Shown piece after piece: positions 51,874 through 63,850 of a stretch of DNA of 64,000 nt. A model generated the notes under the pieces. It did not search any database, was not told the origin of the DNA, and saw only the letters and a program-made list of their open reading frames with translations. The DNA is from Urophycis tenuis (Eukaryota > Chordata > Actinopteri > Gadiformes > Phycidae). The stretch's first letter is position 1, and each line of letters begins with the position of its first letter. Location: NCBI GenBank assembly GCA_036785325.1, contig JAXIVH010000072.1:898501-962500 (forward strand). The letters run 5' to 3'. The translations under genes were made by a program, and so were the position numbers.

Positions 51874-52601
51874 TAGGGCTGGGTTGAAAAGATCGATCTG
51901 CCGATTTTAAATCGATTCTCCTTTTAATTCCCACAGATCGATTCGTACGTCCAAAGATCGATTTTTTATATATATAAATATATATTTATGTGTGTGTGTT
52001 TAATTGTTTTTTCCGCGGTGACCTTCAACCTCACGGGTGACTTCGCGCAGATACTTCCGTGTGCGAGATCAAAACATAACAACATGGCGTCAAGCGGTAG
52101 CGTTGACGATAGCCGAACTCCAGATTTGAAAAGGCCAGCGTCGTTCAAAGCGGATATCTGGAACTATTTCGGGTTCCGACTCCGAAACGACAAAGATAAG
52201 GAGCTTGACAAAAGCAAAGCAGTTTGCAGGACATGCCAGATGGAGGTGAAGTATAGTGGAAATACGACTAACCTCAGAAACCACATGCAGCGACACCACG
52301 AAGATATCGTGTATAAAAATAACTACAATAGATTGGAAGCACTGGTGATAGTGGTTTGTCAGTGATGCTGCTTTCAACACTGAAAAAAATAAAAGTTCAT
52401 ATTCAACAGCAACAGCTTTTGGGTGAATTCTTAATGCCATATTTTTAATAATGCACCTGGGTTACTGTCCCAATACCAATTCAAACTGGTGTTGGATCGG
52501 ATCGGATCGGATCGAATCGAATCAAATCGAAACAATCGATTCTGAATCTTAAGAATCGGAATCGAATCGATTCTTGAAATTTGAATCGATACCCAGCCCT
52601 A
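51874..52601 (+). mobile_element. hAT element, internally deleted, with perfect 8-bp TSD
   Basis: The element starts TAGGGCTGGGT and ends with the complement ACCCAGCCCTA. Both ends are flanked by AACATTAC (51866-51873 and 52602-52609), the 8-bp target duplication of hAT transposons. Subterminal regions are dense in ATCGAT/GATCGG motifs, typical of transposase-binding arrays. The only coding left is a BED finger (next entry). The dimerisation and catalytic regions of the transposase are absent. Confidence 0.95.
52084..52365 (+). pseudogene. hAT transposase N terminus with BED zinc finger
   Basis: 93 codons from MASSGSVDDSRTPDLKRPAS. The BED domain spans about residues 20-75: ADIWNYFGFRLRNDKD with the aromatic pair typical of the domain, then Cys48, Cys51 (VCRTC), YSGNTTNLRNHMQRHH, with His67 and His71 or His72 as the other zinc ligands. 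The open stretch has no internal stop and all ligands are intact, so it could still encode a DNA-binding peptide if transcribed. After residue 78 similarity to transposase stops at the deletion junction and the frame ends at 52365. Confidence 0.9.
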
Positions 52602-52609
52602 AACATTAC

Positions 52610-52679
52610 TCATTCTAACTCTCCTATCCCATGGGGATAACACGCCCTACTCTACAACTTTTACTCCAAAATAATTGAT
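52610..52679. other. short spacer between two hAT elements
   Basis: The 70 bp (78 bp including the left element's TSD) separating the two insertions is unique-looking host sequence. Confidence 0.6.
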
Positions 52680-52687
52680 GTTTTAAA

Positions 52688-53187
52688 TAGGGTTGCACCG
52701 AATCCAGTATTCGGGTTCGGATTCGGCCGAATATTGGGCTTTTTTTAGGGGTTCGGGTTCTGCCGAACCTTGGCTTTTTTTTCCGCCGAACCCGAATCCT
52801 ACGCTTTCACTGCTCGCGCTGGTCGACGTAATTATCTGTTTACAAAAAGGTGGCACGTTGGAATGCAGTGGCTATAGCTGCGAGAAAGCAAAAATGGAAG
52901 TAGTGGACAGAAAAAGTGTCGTTTGGCAGTTCTTTCAGATAAAAGAAGGCGATTGAAGTCGAGCTACATGTTCAATTTGCAATGCCGATTTGTCTCGTGG
53001 TGGGAATTTTTTCCCAGTGAAAATTAAATACAACGAAAAATACACTGATGTTGACGTTGTTTACTTCATTAATGTGTTTAGTGTTAATGGAGTAGAATTC
53101 GGTATTCGGGTTCGGATTCGGCAGAATCTTAACCAGTGGATTCGGTATTCGGCAGAACCCTAAAAATCTGGATTCGGTGCATCCCTA
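52688..53187 (+). mobile_element. second hAT element, internally deleted, with perfect 8-bp TSD
   Basis: Starts TAGGGTTGCACCGAATCC and ends GGATTCGGTGCATCCCTA, an inverted repeat of 18 bp with one mismatch. Both ends are flanked by GTTTTAAA (52680-52687 and 53188-53195). Subterminal 'attcgggttcggattcggc' motifs repeat near both ends. It is a different hAT family from its neighbour, judged by terminal sequence. Confidence 0.95.
52894..53010 (+). pseudogene. BED zinc-finger fragment of hAT transposase
   Basis: From the ATG at 52894: MEVVDRKSVVWQFFQIKEGD, one TGA stop, then in the same frame SRATCSICNADLSRGGNFF. Trp, Phe-Phe and the C-x2-C pair of the BED domain are present. The histidine half is lost. 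The in-frame stop sits between the aromatic and cysteine halves. Confidence 0.85.
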
Positions 53188-53195
53188 GTTTTAAA

Positions 53196-55275
53196 CACAT
53201 TCTCTCTAGAACCGATTCTCCATTCTGGACGACTGTCCAACCATGGTGGTGCAACATGGCCGCCTCTATGGAACTAAGTCCCATGAAGATATTAAGTGCT
53301 AAAACTAAGAACACATAAAACAAAACAATTCTTATTTTCATGGGATTATACGCCATTTAAAACATACTTATGAATGTTATATTCATAAATCCGTTCCACT
53401 AGATACCACTAACACCAAACGCCAAACCACAACAAACAACTTGTGTTGCTTACCATGTTTACCAAAATATGCAACAGCGCTTTGGTTTAGTTCAGCAACT
53501 CGATGCTAGGCTAGTCATTCAATAGGCAATTACATTGATGTTTTAGCTAGCGATGACAACCATTGATAGCAGCAACAACACAACCTGTGGTTGAAGTTTA
53601 AAGGATTGTCAGGTACTCAGGGGGAAGAGAGGAGCCACGATAGACAGCAACTTTTATACTGATGTCTTAGCAAGCCCCCGGGTGCACCTTGCATACACTC
53701 TGGGTTAATTGTTGGCATTGCTTATGTAAAGATATTGTCCCTCTAGTGGTGAATACGCGTTCTAAAATAGGGTGGTTGGAACCTTTGATATCCATTCTCC
53801 AACAAAAGAGAATTTAGCAGCTCCCATAGCCGTATCATAATTTTTTTCAACATAAGTATGCACATATGAACTGCCCTAGCTAGGTTGTTTTCTCCAATAG
53901 TGCCCGATAACTAACAAATCCACAAGTTTTGATTCTGTGTTTACACAAACATTTGGTGAAAATAGAAGGGAGTTCAACGGTTGTCCAACATCCCAATTTG
54001 AACCAAAATCATGGCTCATTTACATCTACCCTGAAACATTATGAACAATAAACCTGGGGTCTTAACAACCCAGCCATCCTTTAAGTTGGGTGTGTTTGTA
54101 GCCCATTAGCGCCACTTTAGCACCTTGCTAATAGCATAACACATGTAGCCTCATCTCTGCGTTTGAGGCACTGTTTTGAGCAACTGGTTAAAAGGACACA
54201 ACCTTATGTATGTGGTTGTAGCCCTGATCATTAGTTGGATTAGTTGCACTGGAACAAGCTAATTTAAACAAATGTGATTCAATGCTAACAAAGTGGTTAG
54301 TATGTATCATAGCACACCCAGCCATATTCCTGCGTTTTAAGCCCTGTTGCTCCATCAGCATGCAAAGGTATGGGACAAATGTGGTTAATCAGGGCTCAAG
54401 ACTAACATGTTCTACTGGTGGCAGTGGAGCAACAATCTTTATAATTCAGTGGCACCCTAACCAATTTGGTATAACCCTATTTAACCACAAGGTACCATCT
54501 CTGTCTGTGTACATTCATTTGAAAAGATAAACTCCTGTATAGCTTCCAGTACTGTTCCACACATTCAGAACCACTCACCAACAACAACAACTATCTAATA
54601 TTCCATGTCAAAATGTGTTGGCTTTCTACTGTGCAGCGCTGCCTGACCCGGCGCTCCGTGGCTCGTCTGCAGCCTGCTTCATGTTACTAGGAACCATGAA
54701 GAAAGTGCTTCATGTTATTAGGAACCATGAAGAAACACACGCTTTTGCTTTTTTCACTGGCACCATGCGACCTACGAACACATTACCTCACATCCACATA
54801 ATGAATGGTCTCAAATGCGACTATTTTGGTCAGTCTTCAGCTGTGTTAAATGTTGAGTAACACAGCACATGGACTTTTAGCTTTGTTCCTAGCTCTGTTG
54901 CTCTATTGATATTAGCTTGCATGCTTAGCAACTGGTAACATGCTAGCATATGTATCATGAAAGCAAAGAACCATTGGTAACACTGCTTTCAGAGTCTGCC
55001 TGTTCCTTGAAACATTGGGTATGAAAGACAGTGATAGAAAGGGGAAGAAGGGAGAGCAAGTGAAAGACAAAGCTGAAGGGAAAGGGAGAAGGATAGAAAG
55101 AAATACACTCATACAGAGGCGGAGAGCGAGAGAAAGGCTTGCTTGAATCAGGCTGATGCAATCTAATGGAACATTATATTACAGTATGGAGGTTTGTGGT
55201 GGGGTGGTTACTAAAGTAATGGAGATGTTGCTGCTAAAAGAGATAATGCTGGCACCCGGGGTGGGAGTGTTGGTG
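53196..55275. other. no gene recognised
   Basis: A 31-bp phrase ('cttcatgtta[c/t]taggaaccat' and following) is tandemly doubled at 54677-54737. 54391-54480 ('gggctcaagactaacatgtt...') resembles a hAT terminus. Otherwise nothing was recognised. Confidence 0.45.
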
Positions 55276-56394
55276 GTTAACGATGGCGGTGGTGGTGACG
55301 TGGTTAATGATGGCGGTGGTGGTGACGTGGTTAATGATGGCGGTGGTGGTGACGTGGTTAATGATGGTGGTGTTGGTGACATGGTTAACAATGGTGGTGT
55401 TGGTGACGTGGTTAACGATGGTGGTGTTGGTGACGTGGTTAATGATGGTGGTGTTGATGACGTGGTTAATGATGGTGGTGTTGATGACGTGGTTAATGGT
55501 GGTGTTGGTGACATGGTTGTGATGGTAGTGTTGGTGACGTGGTTAACAATGGTGGTGTTGGTGACGTGGTTAATAATGATGGTGTTGATGAAGTGGTTAA
55601 GGATGGTGGTGTTGATGAAGTGGTTAAGGATGGTGGTGTTGGTGACGTGGTTAACGATGGTGGTGTTGTGACGTGGTTAACGATGGTGGTGTTGATGACG
55701 TGGTTAACGATGGTGGTGTTGATGAAGTGGTTAACGATGTTGGTGTTGGTGACGTGGTTAACAATGGTGGTGTTGGTGACGTGGTTAACGATGGTGGTGT
55801 TGATGACGTGGTTAACGATGGTGGTGTTGATTAAGTGGTTAACGATGTTGGTGTTGGTGACGTGGTTAACAATGGTGGTGTTGGTGACGTGGTTACCGAC
55901 GGTGGTGTTGGTGACATGGTTAACGATGGTGGTGTTGGTGACGAGGTTAACGATGGTGGTGTTGGTGACATGGTTAACGATGGTGGTGTTGGTGACGTGG
56001 TTAACGATGGTGGTGTTGGTGACGTGGTTAACGATGGTGGTGTTGGTGACGTGGTTAACGATGGTGGTGTTGATGAAGTGGTTAATGATGGTGGTGTTGG
56101 TGACATGGTTAACGATGGTGGTGTTGGTGACGTGGTTAACGATGGTGGTGTTGGTGACGTGGTTAACGATGGTGGTGTTGGTGACATGGTTAATGATGGT
56201 GGTGTTGGTGACATGGTTAACGATGGTGGTGTTGGTGACGTGGTTAACGATGGTGGTGTTGGTGACGTGGTTAACGATGGTGGTGTTGGTGACATGGTTA
56301 ATGATGGTGGTGTTGGTGACATGGTTAACGATGGTGGTGTTGGTGACGTGGTTAACGATGGTGGTGTTGGTGACGTGGTTAACGATGGTGGTGT
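55276..56394. repeat. 27-bp minisatellite, about 41 copies, with 108-bp higher-order units
   Basis: Unit GTTAACGATGGTGGTGTTGG then TGACGTG (27 bp = 9 codons). Open frames of 215-310 codons on plus (NDGGVGDVV or TMVVLVTWL repeats) and 223 codons on minus (TPPSLTTSP repeats) follow from the period. Diagnostic variants recur every four units (108 bp): the GTTAATGAT unit at 56081, 56189 and 56297, and the AACGATGTTGG unit at 55731 and 55839. A few units at 55490-55540 and 55660-55680 have indels. Confidence 0.97.
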
Positions 56395-57993
56395 TGCTGT
56401 ACGCAGCAGAGCTGAAAATGTTGGCGGCATCCCATTATCGTACACAGCAAATTGCCACAGGAGTGAAATAAAACGAGATTGAAAAACAGAAAAAAGGACC
56501 AAAACATGAGAATGAAAATGAATAATTGCTCTGCTATTCTGGTAGGAAGATCAATCAACCAAAGTGGAGATGGGCTGTGGGGAGCCAGAAATAGCGAGAG
56601 CACCACGAAAACAAAGAAAATTGAATGATACCAATGGCAAATGAGGGGATCTTCGGAGGAAGGAGAATGTTGTTGTTGTTGAGCAGGGGGAGGAGAGGGG
56701 GAGGACAGAGGGATGAAAGAGGGGCGATGAGGGAACAGAGTCATTTGAGAGCTCGCCTTCAGAGTGCAGCATGAGCTTGGCTACCATTGGTGGGTTAGGG
56801 TGCCTTGGTTCTCCCCCAATATGCCGCCAAATATAACCTCCACAACTGGAGCAGATGTTGAATAATGAAGCACAGCATCTTCTAGAAAACACAACCAAAA
56901 ACAATTAGGTAAATATTGAGAATGTAGAAGTGCCTACAAAAAATAGAAAAAAAAAACTACTGCAAGTGCAAATGTACACACAGCTTATGCTAACTGCTAG
57001 TTGTTAGCGGTGATGTTCCAACATAATTTAGCCTTCATTACAAGGTTCCCTTTCTTTTTCTCCTTGGTGGATGTGGTAACAGAATGCATGAGGTAGAGGG
57101 GAGCCAGCCCTCATCAGGACAGCAGGAAACAACACACTGGGGCATCCTTGTACGGGCAGACTGCATCAAACAGTGAGACCAAAGTTTAATTCTGTGAATC
57201 AACACAATACAGTCCCTTCCATGCAGGAGACAGAGTTTTAGGAAAAGACACGTCCTTCTGGTGCTGTCTAATATCAAAGCCTGTCTATCATACTCTCGTT
57301 GAAGCTCAGAGATGTCTGACCCAGAGCCTGCTTACAGCGCATGTTAACCAGGAGCAATGGGGACATGGCTAGAGGCTTAATTACAGAGCAGCATCATATC
57401 ATATACATTAGGTATACAGAGCTCCATCAAAGAGCTAATCATTGTAATAACTATATGACAGAGGTTCAGCATCAGCTTTTATCATGGCTAACTATGACAA
57501 AGCTCCACAACTGCGCTCTATCACAGAGCTTGCATTGCATAACTACTAAATTTGGCAGCTTTGTTAAGAACTCCGGTTAATCGTTGCCATTATCTTTGTC
57601 TAGATGAAATGAAAGAAAGATGAAAGATGAAACATTCTTCATAATTTTTCTGTTGAATTCACCCCCTCTTGCTGTGTAGATGCTTTCTGAAATTGAGCAG
57701 TTGGCGATCAATTCACATCGATTATATTCCAATTGAGTATTTAGCAGCCACCAAATCTGTATCTGTGTTTTGTGAACCGGCTAGGTGGCTTTTTTTCAGT
57801 AGCACCCACAAACAAACAAATTAATTCTGAATTCTGAGTTAAGAGCAATATTCCATAAGTCGTGAGGGCAAGTGCATGAGGAGGCGTTAATAAACTGAAT
57901 GGAACGCAGCTCAAGCATTCTGTGTTTTGAGTCCACTGCGCATGCTCCGGGAGACTAAGGGGCAAGCAGTTACAATTATTAAATGTACTGAGG

Positions 57994-58030
57994 GCTCATA
58001 ACCAGGATGTTACATGTGCTGGTTATGAGC
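57994..58030. repeat. inverted repeat, 12-bp arms
   Basis: GCTCATAACCAG (57994-58005) and CTGGTTATGAGC (58019-58030), loop 13 nt. Confidence 0.9.
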
Positions 58031-58656
58031 ACTGTGGTGAATTCTGGAAGGAACTGTAGATTTTGAATTGCTTTGGCCCATCAAAAGCAATGGACTGGCT
58101 CAGCAGAGAAAACGTTCAATTTGGACATAGAATGAGACGGGCAACTGAACACATACATGAATGGGAACTGAGCATTTCATAAGAGATCCAAAATGAATGC
58201 AAAGACTTTAATCCAATGAGTTAAAATAACACCCCCTCCTGCGCTCTTATTGAAATGTTGCTCTGCACTCAGAATCCACAATTGTCTTTGCACAAAATTC
58301 TACCAGTGCACCTCCAGTCCATGAGCATGCGCCGTGGCAGAATCCAAATTTGTGATCGTGTTCATTTGTAGGCACAATTGGATAAATTGTATTATCAGTA
58401 CATCAGTAGGCCTATAGCATTATCAGCATTTCCTGATAATGCTTCATTGTGAACAAGAAATCAGTGTTGAAATCAAAGTGCAAAAGACACCTTGCTTTCA
58501 TGAATAATCCACCAGTCACCATTTTCATACAGTGCTTATAGTCCTGGCTGCACAGAGTGAATTACAGCAATCAAGGCTACAAATGTGGTGACATACTCGC
58601 ATGGCCAGTGATCATTGCTGTATTCACTCATGTACCATCCAGGGGATACAGAGATA

Positions 58657-58689
58657 CGGCCGCCAGCCATTTTTAGTGCCTGGCGGCCG
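58657..58689. repeat. GC-rich inverted repeat, about 9-10-bp arms
   Basis: CGGCCGCCA (58657-58665) and TGGCGGCCG (58681-58689), in otherwise AT-rich surroundings. Confidence 0.85.
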
Positions 58690-59044
58690 CAATTTTTTAC
58701 CATCTGCAGGTATATCTTGTGCAAGACGATAATCATCTTTGTTCACTGTCTTAATGAGTGAAAGGAAAAAAGTTTTAATGCCATCAAAAAAAATGCATCA
58801 AACTTATTGCTGGCAAACAAAACTATTGCAGGTGAGCGATGGCATGTAACAAAGTTAATTTCAAATTCAAAGTCACCTCAAAATTTTGAGGTACATTTAT
58901 CCAATAACTATAGTTACATTGCAGGTTTAGATTGTTAATAGGAAATATAACTCATCCCCAAAAAAATTCTATTACAGTAAACTCCCCAATAGTATAAAAG
59001 GTACAGTTCCACCACTACCAGCTACATGACTGAATCACATCACT

Positions 59045-59970
59045 AAACAGATGTACAACAGATGTACAGTCATCACCGACCCCCTCCTGGACCCCCTGCA
59101 GTTTTCCTACAGAGCCAACAGGTCTGTAGACAATGCAGTCAACTTGGCCCTCCACTACATCCTCCAGCACCTGGACTCCGCAGGAACCTTTGCCAGGATC
59201 ATGTTCATGGATTTCAGCTCTGCTTTCAACACTATCATCCCGGCTCTACTTCAGGAGAAGCTCTCCCAGCTGAGTGTGCCTGACTCCACCTGCAGGTGGA
59301 TTACAGACTTCCTGTCTGACAGGAAGCAGCATGTAAAACTGGGAAAACACATCTCCGCCTCACAGACCATCAGCACCGGTTCCCTCCAGGGCTGTGTTCT
59401 TTCTCCTCTGCTCTTCTCCCTGTATACAAACAGCTGCACCTCCAGCAGAGCTATTGAGTGGATGGAATGTTGCTGGAGCGTGGAGCGTTTTTTTATTTAG
59501 ACGCCGGAGCGGCCGCTCTGTTCCGCTACAATTTCGCTCCTATACCGCTCACACCACGAGTCTGAGGCATGCCTAAATCCAAACGTGTGTCTTCTTGTTG
59601 CACTTGTCTATCTTTTAAAACAAATGTTCTATGACAAAACCTCACGTCACAGGAACAGTTTTTTCTTGTCTGCTACTAGCCTTGTCAACAAGGCCCGGAC
59701 CCCCCCTGACACTGACTCTCTCCCTCCCCCCACACAGACCTACATGCTACATTAATGTGGCATCTTCAGACTGTCTGCGTTACATTAACGCACAGTGTGT
59801 ACTTATTCGGGACCTCCATTTTTTCTTTGCTTGCACTACTGCTCCGTGTTCATTGTATATTTATATTATTTATATTTTAATACTGTTTTTCTTTGCACCA
59901 ATTACACCAAGTCAAATTCCTTGTAGGTGCAAACCTACTTGGCAACAAACTTGATTCTGATTCTGATTCT
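59045..59970 (+). mobile_element. non-LTR retrotransposon with internal replacement
   Basis: The left part (59045-59450) encodes reverse transcriptase. The right part (about 59745-59970) is a LINE 3' UTR ending 'aaattccttgtaggtgcaaa', 'cctacttggcaacaaacttg' and a (ATTCTG)n tail. Between them 59451-59744 is unrelated and includes GCGGCCGC and 'gctccgttccgct'-like text. The RT active-site region and the rest of ORF2 are deleted or replaced. Confidence 0.85.
59051..59450 (+). pseudogene. LINE reverse transcriptase fragment
   Basis: Plus frame: DPLLDPLQFSYRANRSVDNA, VNLALHYILQHLDSAGTFAR, IMFMDFSSAFNTIIPALLQE (FxDFSSAFNTI carries the first catalytic Asp of non-LTR RTs), STCRWITDFLSDRKQHVKLG, then STGSLQGCVLSPLLFSLYTN. 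The expected G-x-P-Q-G reads GSLQG here, and the downstream F-A-D-D box is missing because similarity stops just after LYTNSCTS. The group is jockey-like (Rex/L2 relatives). Finer assignment is not possible by eye. Confidence 0.92.
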
Positions 59971-61157
59971 ACACATTAATATTAAAATAAACACATTACT
60001 CAAATTATTGAACAGTTATAATCCAGTTGTATAATATATGATTCTGATTTACTGAAGTAAGGTTTTGAATGCAGGATTTGTACTTGTGTAACAGTATTTC
60101 TACAGTGTGGTTTGCTACTTTAACGTCAGTAAAATATCAGAGTTTTTCTTCTACCAACGCTGCAGTTATTCATTGTGCTTCCAAATCCATCTCTGATGCC
60201 ACCTCCCTGTCTACCAAGAGTACCTCTACATTGTCTGTACCCACTTCTGCCTCTGCTCCTACTGAGCCTGATGAGCTAACCACTGCAGATGAGCAGTCAC
60301 CTTCTGCACCCTCTCCCCAAAGAAAGTGACCCATTTAGAGCAGTTGCCTTCCACGTTCAGATGGCAGCGCTTCTCAAATGACAATTCCATGTGCCATTTA
60401 TACTAATTACAACAAAACCAGCTCAAGGCACAAATCAACCAAATACACCAATTCTCAGCACTCTAAAATCACTGGCATGTTCCTGCTCTGAAAAGAACAA
60501 AGTCAAGTGAAGGTGACCAGTCAGCTGGACAACGCAAAGCTGGTGCTGTATGAAGCCACAAACTCCAAGGCCCAGGAGGAGGGCCCCTGTTCAAATTAGT
60601 TAAAGATAAGAGACATTTAAAAATAAATAGCCTTTTGACAGAGATTGGTGTCCTGGCCTCTACGTCTCTTACCTTTACAGCAAAAAAGCTGTTTCATACA
60701 GTTTGCGATACACAGCCACACAAATGCTGTTCCGTGGACTAAAAAATATATCAAGAGCTCCATCACAGTAGGGTTGGGCAGTCATCTCCATTTTAATATT
60801 GTCAAATCATGGTTATATGGTAGTTAATATGGAACAATGACAAAAGAGTTAACATTTTATTTAAAATATTAAAGAACCAAAAAAAATATTTTGGAGCAAG
60901 GCCCGTCAACAACCCTTTAGGTCTGATTGTTGCAACAATATCAGAGCATCAGGTTCCATTTAACATTTCTATCTTATATCTAATGTGACAATCCAAATCA
61001 TATCCATGACGTTCTAGTCTCATGGAGCGCAGAGCAAAGTTATGGTGAGCAGGCATATGCAGGAAGGAGATGTGGAATCTGATCCTTAGAAAAGAGACGG
61101 CAAACTGGAACTTTGAAATTGGCTCATCAATCCTGCTGATTAACGGGGCTAACTAGA
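59971..61157. other. no gene recognised; transposon-like traces
   Basis: 60040-60330 contains a Ser/Thr-rich open stretch (ATSLSTKSTSTLSVPTSASA) ending at 60329, stylistically like the open stretch at 11840-12022, with no domain. 60772 begins TAGGGTTGGGCAGTC, a possible hAT end without a partner. Confidence 0.4.
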
Positions 61158-61600
61158 TGGACATTCTGCTCCACCAGAAACATCTCTAAATGCACAGTAG
61201 GGCACAGATTTCTAGAGATCTGATATCACTCTACGGAGTGTACATAGACACCATCTGAACATAGCTCTCCGCCTCCTGCCTAGTTTCAGCATTCAGCATC
61301 CACTTAACATCGAGTGGATGATAGATATCTAAGATATCTAAAAAAAAAATTAAAAAATAAACAAAAACATTCACAACTAAACGATATGACCGCATTTGTT
61401 GCTTGCTATAATCCAAAGTAGTCTAGGCAGAAAACAGATAATTTGGGAATTTTACATTTTGCAGTGTTTGTCCGCAAAACACAGGGCAACTTAATTGTCT
61501 TGCTAAATATCTGGGGTATTGCGGTCAAACAAGTCTTAAGAGTAATATTTGGAAGGAGGCAGAGGGCTACGTTCAGGTGAAGTCGCAAATTGGCACAAGC
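61158..61600 (-). mobile_element. inverted relative of the repeat at 43740-44158
   Basis: Reverse complement shares 'accccagatattta', 'attatagcaagcaacaaa', 'gtcatatc', 'gttgtgaatg', 'aggcagga', 'agctatgttcagatgg', 'gagtgatatcagatctctag' and 'tctgtgccctactg' in the same order with 43740-44158. Similarity ends sharply near 61158 / 44158. Confidence 0.82.
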
Positions 61601-62356
61601 CTACATCAAAAAGCTAAATCACAACAACATCAGCCGTAATTCCTAATGGAATATTGTGTATTGTATTTATTGTATAAAAAGGGTCATTTACAACGGGCAA
61701 CGTGGTGAACTTGGACAATATAAAGATCCCAACCAAACATTGGGGGAAGTAGAGGAAGGAGGTCACCAGAGTTTCACAATTTAGTTTCCTGGATGCACAA
61801 CTGGTTCATACTAGGGCTGTATTGGTTTATGTGAATCACAGTTTCTTTCACAGTTTTCGGTTTGGTCTATCATATATATTAGGGGCGTGACAGTAAAAAT
61901 ATCAATACTCACACCATTTCCATACATAACTTGGATTACGCATTACGCTTTTCGTGCAAAACATAGGCTACAATTTAAAGACATCTTTGTTACTGGTTGT
62001 GTGTATAATAAAGTATAATCAAGTCACTGTTAATAATGTTATGGATGTGACTCCAATGACAGAGTGAGAACATGGGTGAGCGAGAGATATTGAGAAGGAG
62101 AACGAGAGACAGAAACAGAAGAAGAGAACATGATGAAGCAAGATGGAGATGGAGATATACATTGTACTTTCGCAATGGAAATGTACGTCTTCCATGCCAA
62201 TAACCCCTTCAAGACAGAAAGAACTACAGACGGAGCGAGACATGAACCAGGGGACTCCAGCTGGCTGACTGTGTTACACCCTCCTCATCCGTGGGCTCCT
62301 TCTTCTATGGTCATCGATGCTTCCCCAAACAATATGGTTGAGACTACCAGAGCCAA
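61601..62356. other. no gene recognised; possible hAT ends
   Basis: TAGGGCTGTATTGGTTTATG at 61814 resembles a fish hAT terminus, without a recognised partner end. Confidence 0.4.
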
Positions 62357-62590
62357 CAGTGTCTCTTCCTCCTCCCTTCACCCCCTCCCTGAGTCCAGTG
62401 TCTCTTCCTCCTCCCTTCACCCCCTCCCTGAGTCCAGTGTCTCTTCCTCCTCCCTTCACCCCCTCCCTGAGTCCAGTGTCTCTTCCTCCTCCCTTCACCC
62501 CCTCCCTGAGTCCAGTGTCTCTTCCTCCTCCCTTCACCCCCTCCCTGAGTCCAGTGTCTCTTCCTCCTCCCTTCACCCCCTCCCTGAGTC
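62357..62590. repeat. 39-bp minisatellite, 6 copies
   Basis: Six units of exactly 39 bp (CAGTGTCTCTTCCTCCTCCC start), pyrimidine-rich on the plus strand. A 175-codon plus-strand frame (62130-62657) runs through it with SSVSSSSLHPLPE repeats. Outside the array that frame has no recognisable domain, so I treat it as non-genic. Confidence 0.97.
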
Positions 62591-63465
62591 CATTGATAGT
62601 GCAAGAGGGGTGATGGGGGGTCGGGGGGGAGTATTGTTACAATGTAGCAACAGATGACAACACTATAGTGAACACCAGCTGCCTGCTCTTTTCATCAAAA
62701 ATTATCTTACACACTCACACACACACACGGTGTGAGTGTGTATGATATATAGAGCAAAAGGGAGGAAAAGTTGAATCTCTCTTTCTGTTAGAGCTCATAG
62801 TTTCTCTCTCCAGCCATCAAATCAATTAGCTCCATTTGAGTGTCCACATGAAGCAAAGCTGGGTCCAGACAGGCGGCAGACTATGGCCAGGCTGAGCGTG
62901 GAGTGGGAAGGGTTAAGTCCATACAGGCTCATCTGTTTCCTCTACTGGACTCCTGACACAGAGACACTGGCTCTGGTCCAGCCATGATGAGCACGCACAC
63001 GTGTGCGTGTGCGTGTGCTAGGTTTCCAGCACAAAATCACAAGCTTACAATGTCACCTATTGTTTTCAAAACTTTGTAATGCAGGATCAATCGCAACTGC
63101 AAATGCAAAAACATTATGGAGGAAATACATGTCATTTCACATCAATTCTGTTTGTAAAAATATATTTAACACTGATCCATAGCAAATCCACCTCTATGCA
63201 CACAAGCACGCAGATAATTAATGTGAAAGCAGGACTGCAAGACAGAGCACATAAACAGAGAGGGGGTGTGGTTTGCCCAGATTAAGCTTGGTTAGAGATA
63301 AATGGGGCGTGGCTTGAAGAGATGATCATGTATGGCAACATACCAGACAAATCATGCCACTTAAGTTCTGAACCAAGTACAAGTCCAATTCAAACCTGCA
63401 GAGAGATGCTCGTCTATGAACATCTGTACATAGACGCGCAACTATGTACATCTGTGTGCGCATGG

Positions 63466-63468
<3 letters not shown>
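62591..63468. other. no gene recognised
   Basis: Small CA/TG fold-backs at 62711-62741 and 62992-63019. Nothing else. Confidence 0.45.

Positions 63469-63529
<61 letters not shown>
63469..63529. repeat. (TG)n microsatellite
   Basis: About 60 bp of TG. Confidence 0.97.
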
Positions 63530-63531
<2 letters not shown>

Positions 63532-63845
63532 TAAGGGAGTGGTGGGGGGTTACTTACAGTGTCAGAGAACAAGGTCAGTCCATCCCTGGAGAGGTGTTGG
63601 ATTACTAACAGAGAGAGCACAGCTACTTGAAACCAAGGTCACTGCTCTGTGGCTGGGGGTGGGGGAGGGGGTAGGCTACAGGACACCCACACAAAGCACT
63701 AAGAGGTTGGTGGGGTGGAGAGAAGAATGTATCCCTCTTTCTATGTCTTGTCTGGATGCAATTTCTCTGTGGGGGGTGTGAGTTGTGCTCCTGTGTGTAT
63801 GCGTGTCTTGTCTTGTGCGTGTGTGTCGTGCAACAGCGTGTGTGT

Positions 63846-63850
<5 letters not shown>

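Larger units (their letters stand above)
56395..59044. other. no gene recognised; two inverted repeats
   Basis: Apart from the inverted repeats at 57994-58030 and 58657-58689, no gene, RNA or transposon was recognised. Confidence 0.45.

Noticed and set aside
55156..56502. 310-, 223- and 215-codon frames resembling mucin-like or glycine-rich repeat proteins
   Set aside because: Three overlapping frames on two strands are open because the unit is 27 bp. There is no signal peptide, flanking domain or splice context.
62130..62657. 175-codon frame with SSVSSSSLHPLPE repeats
   Set aside because: A 39-bp minisatellite keeps other frames open too. The 74 codons before the array have no recognisable domain and the start context is unremarkable.
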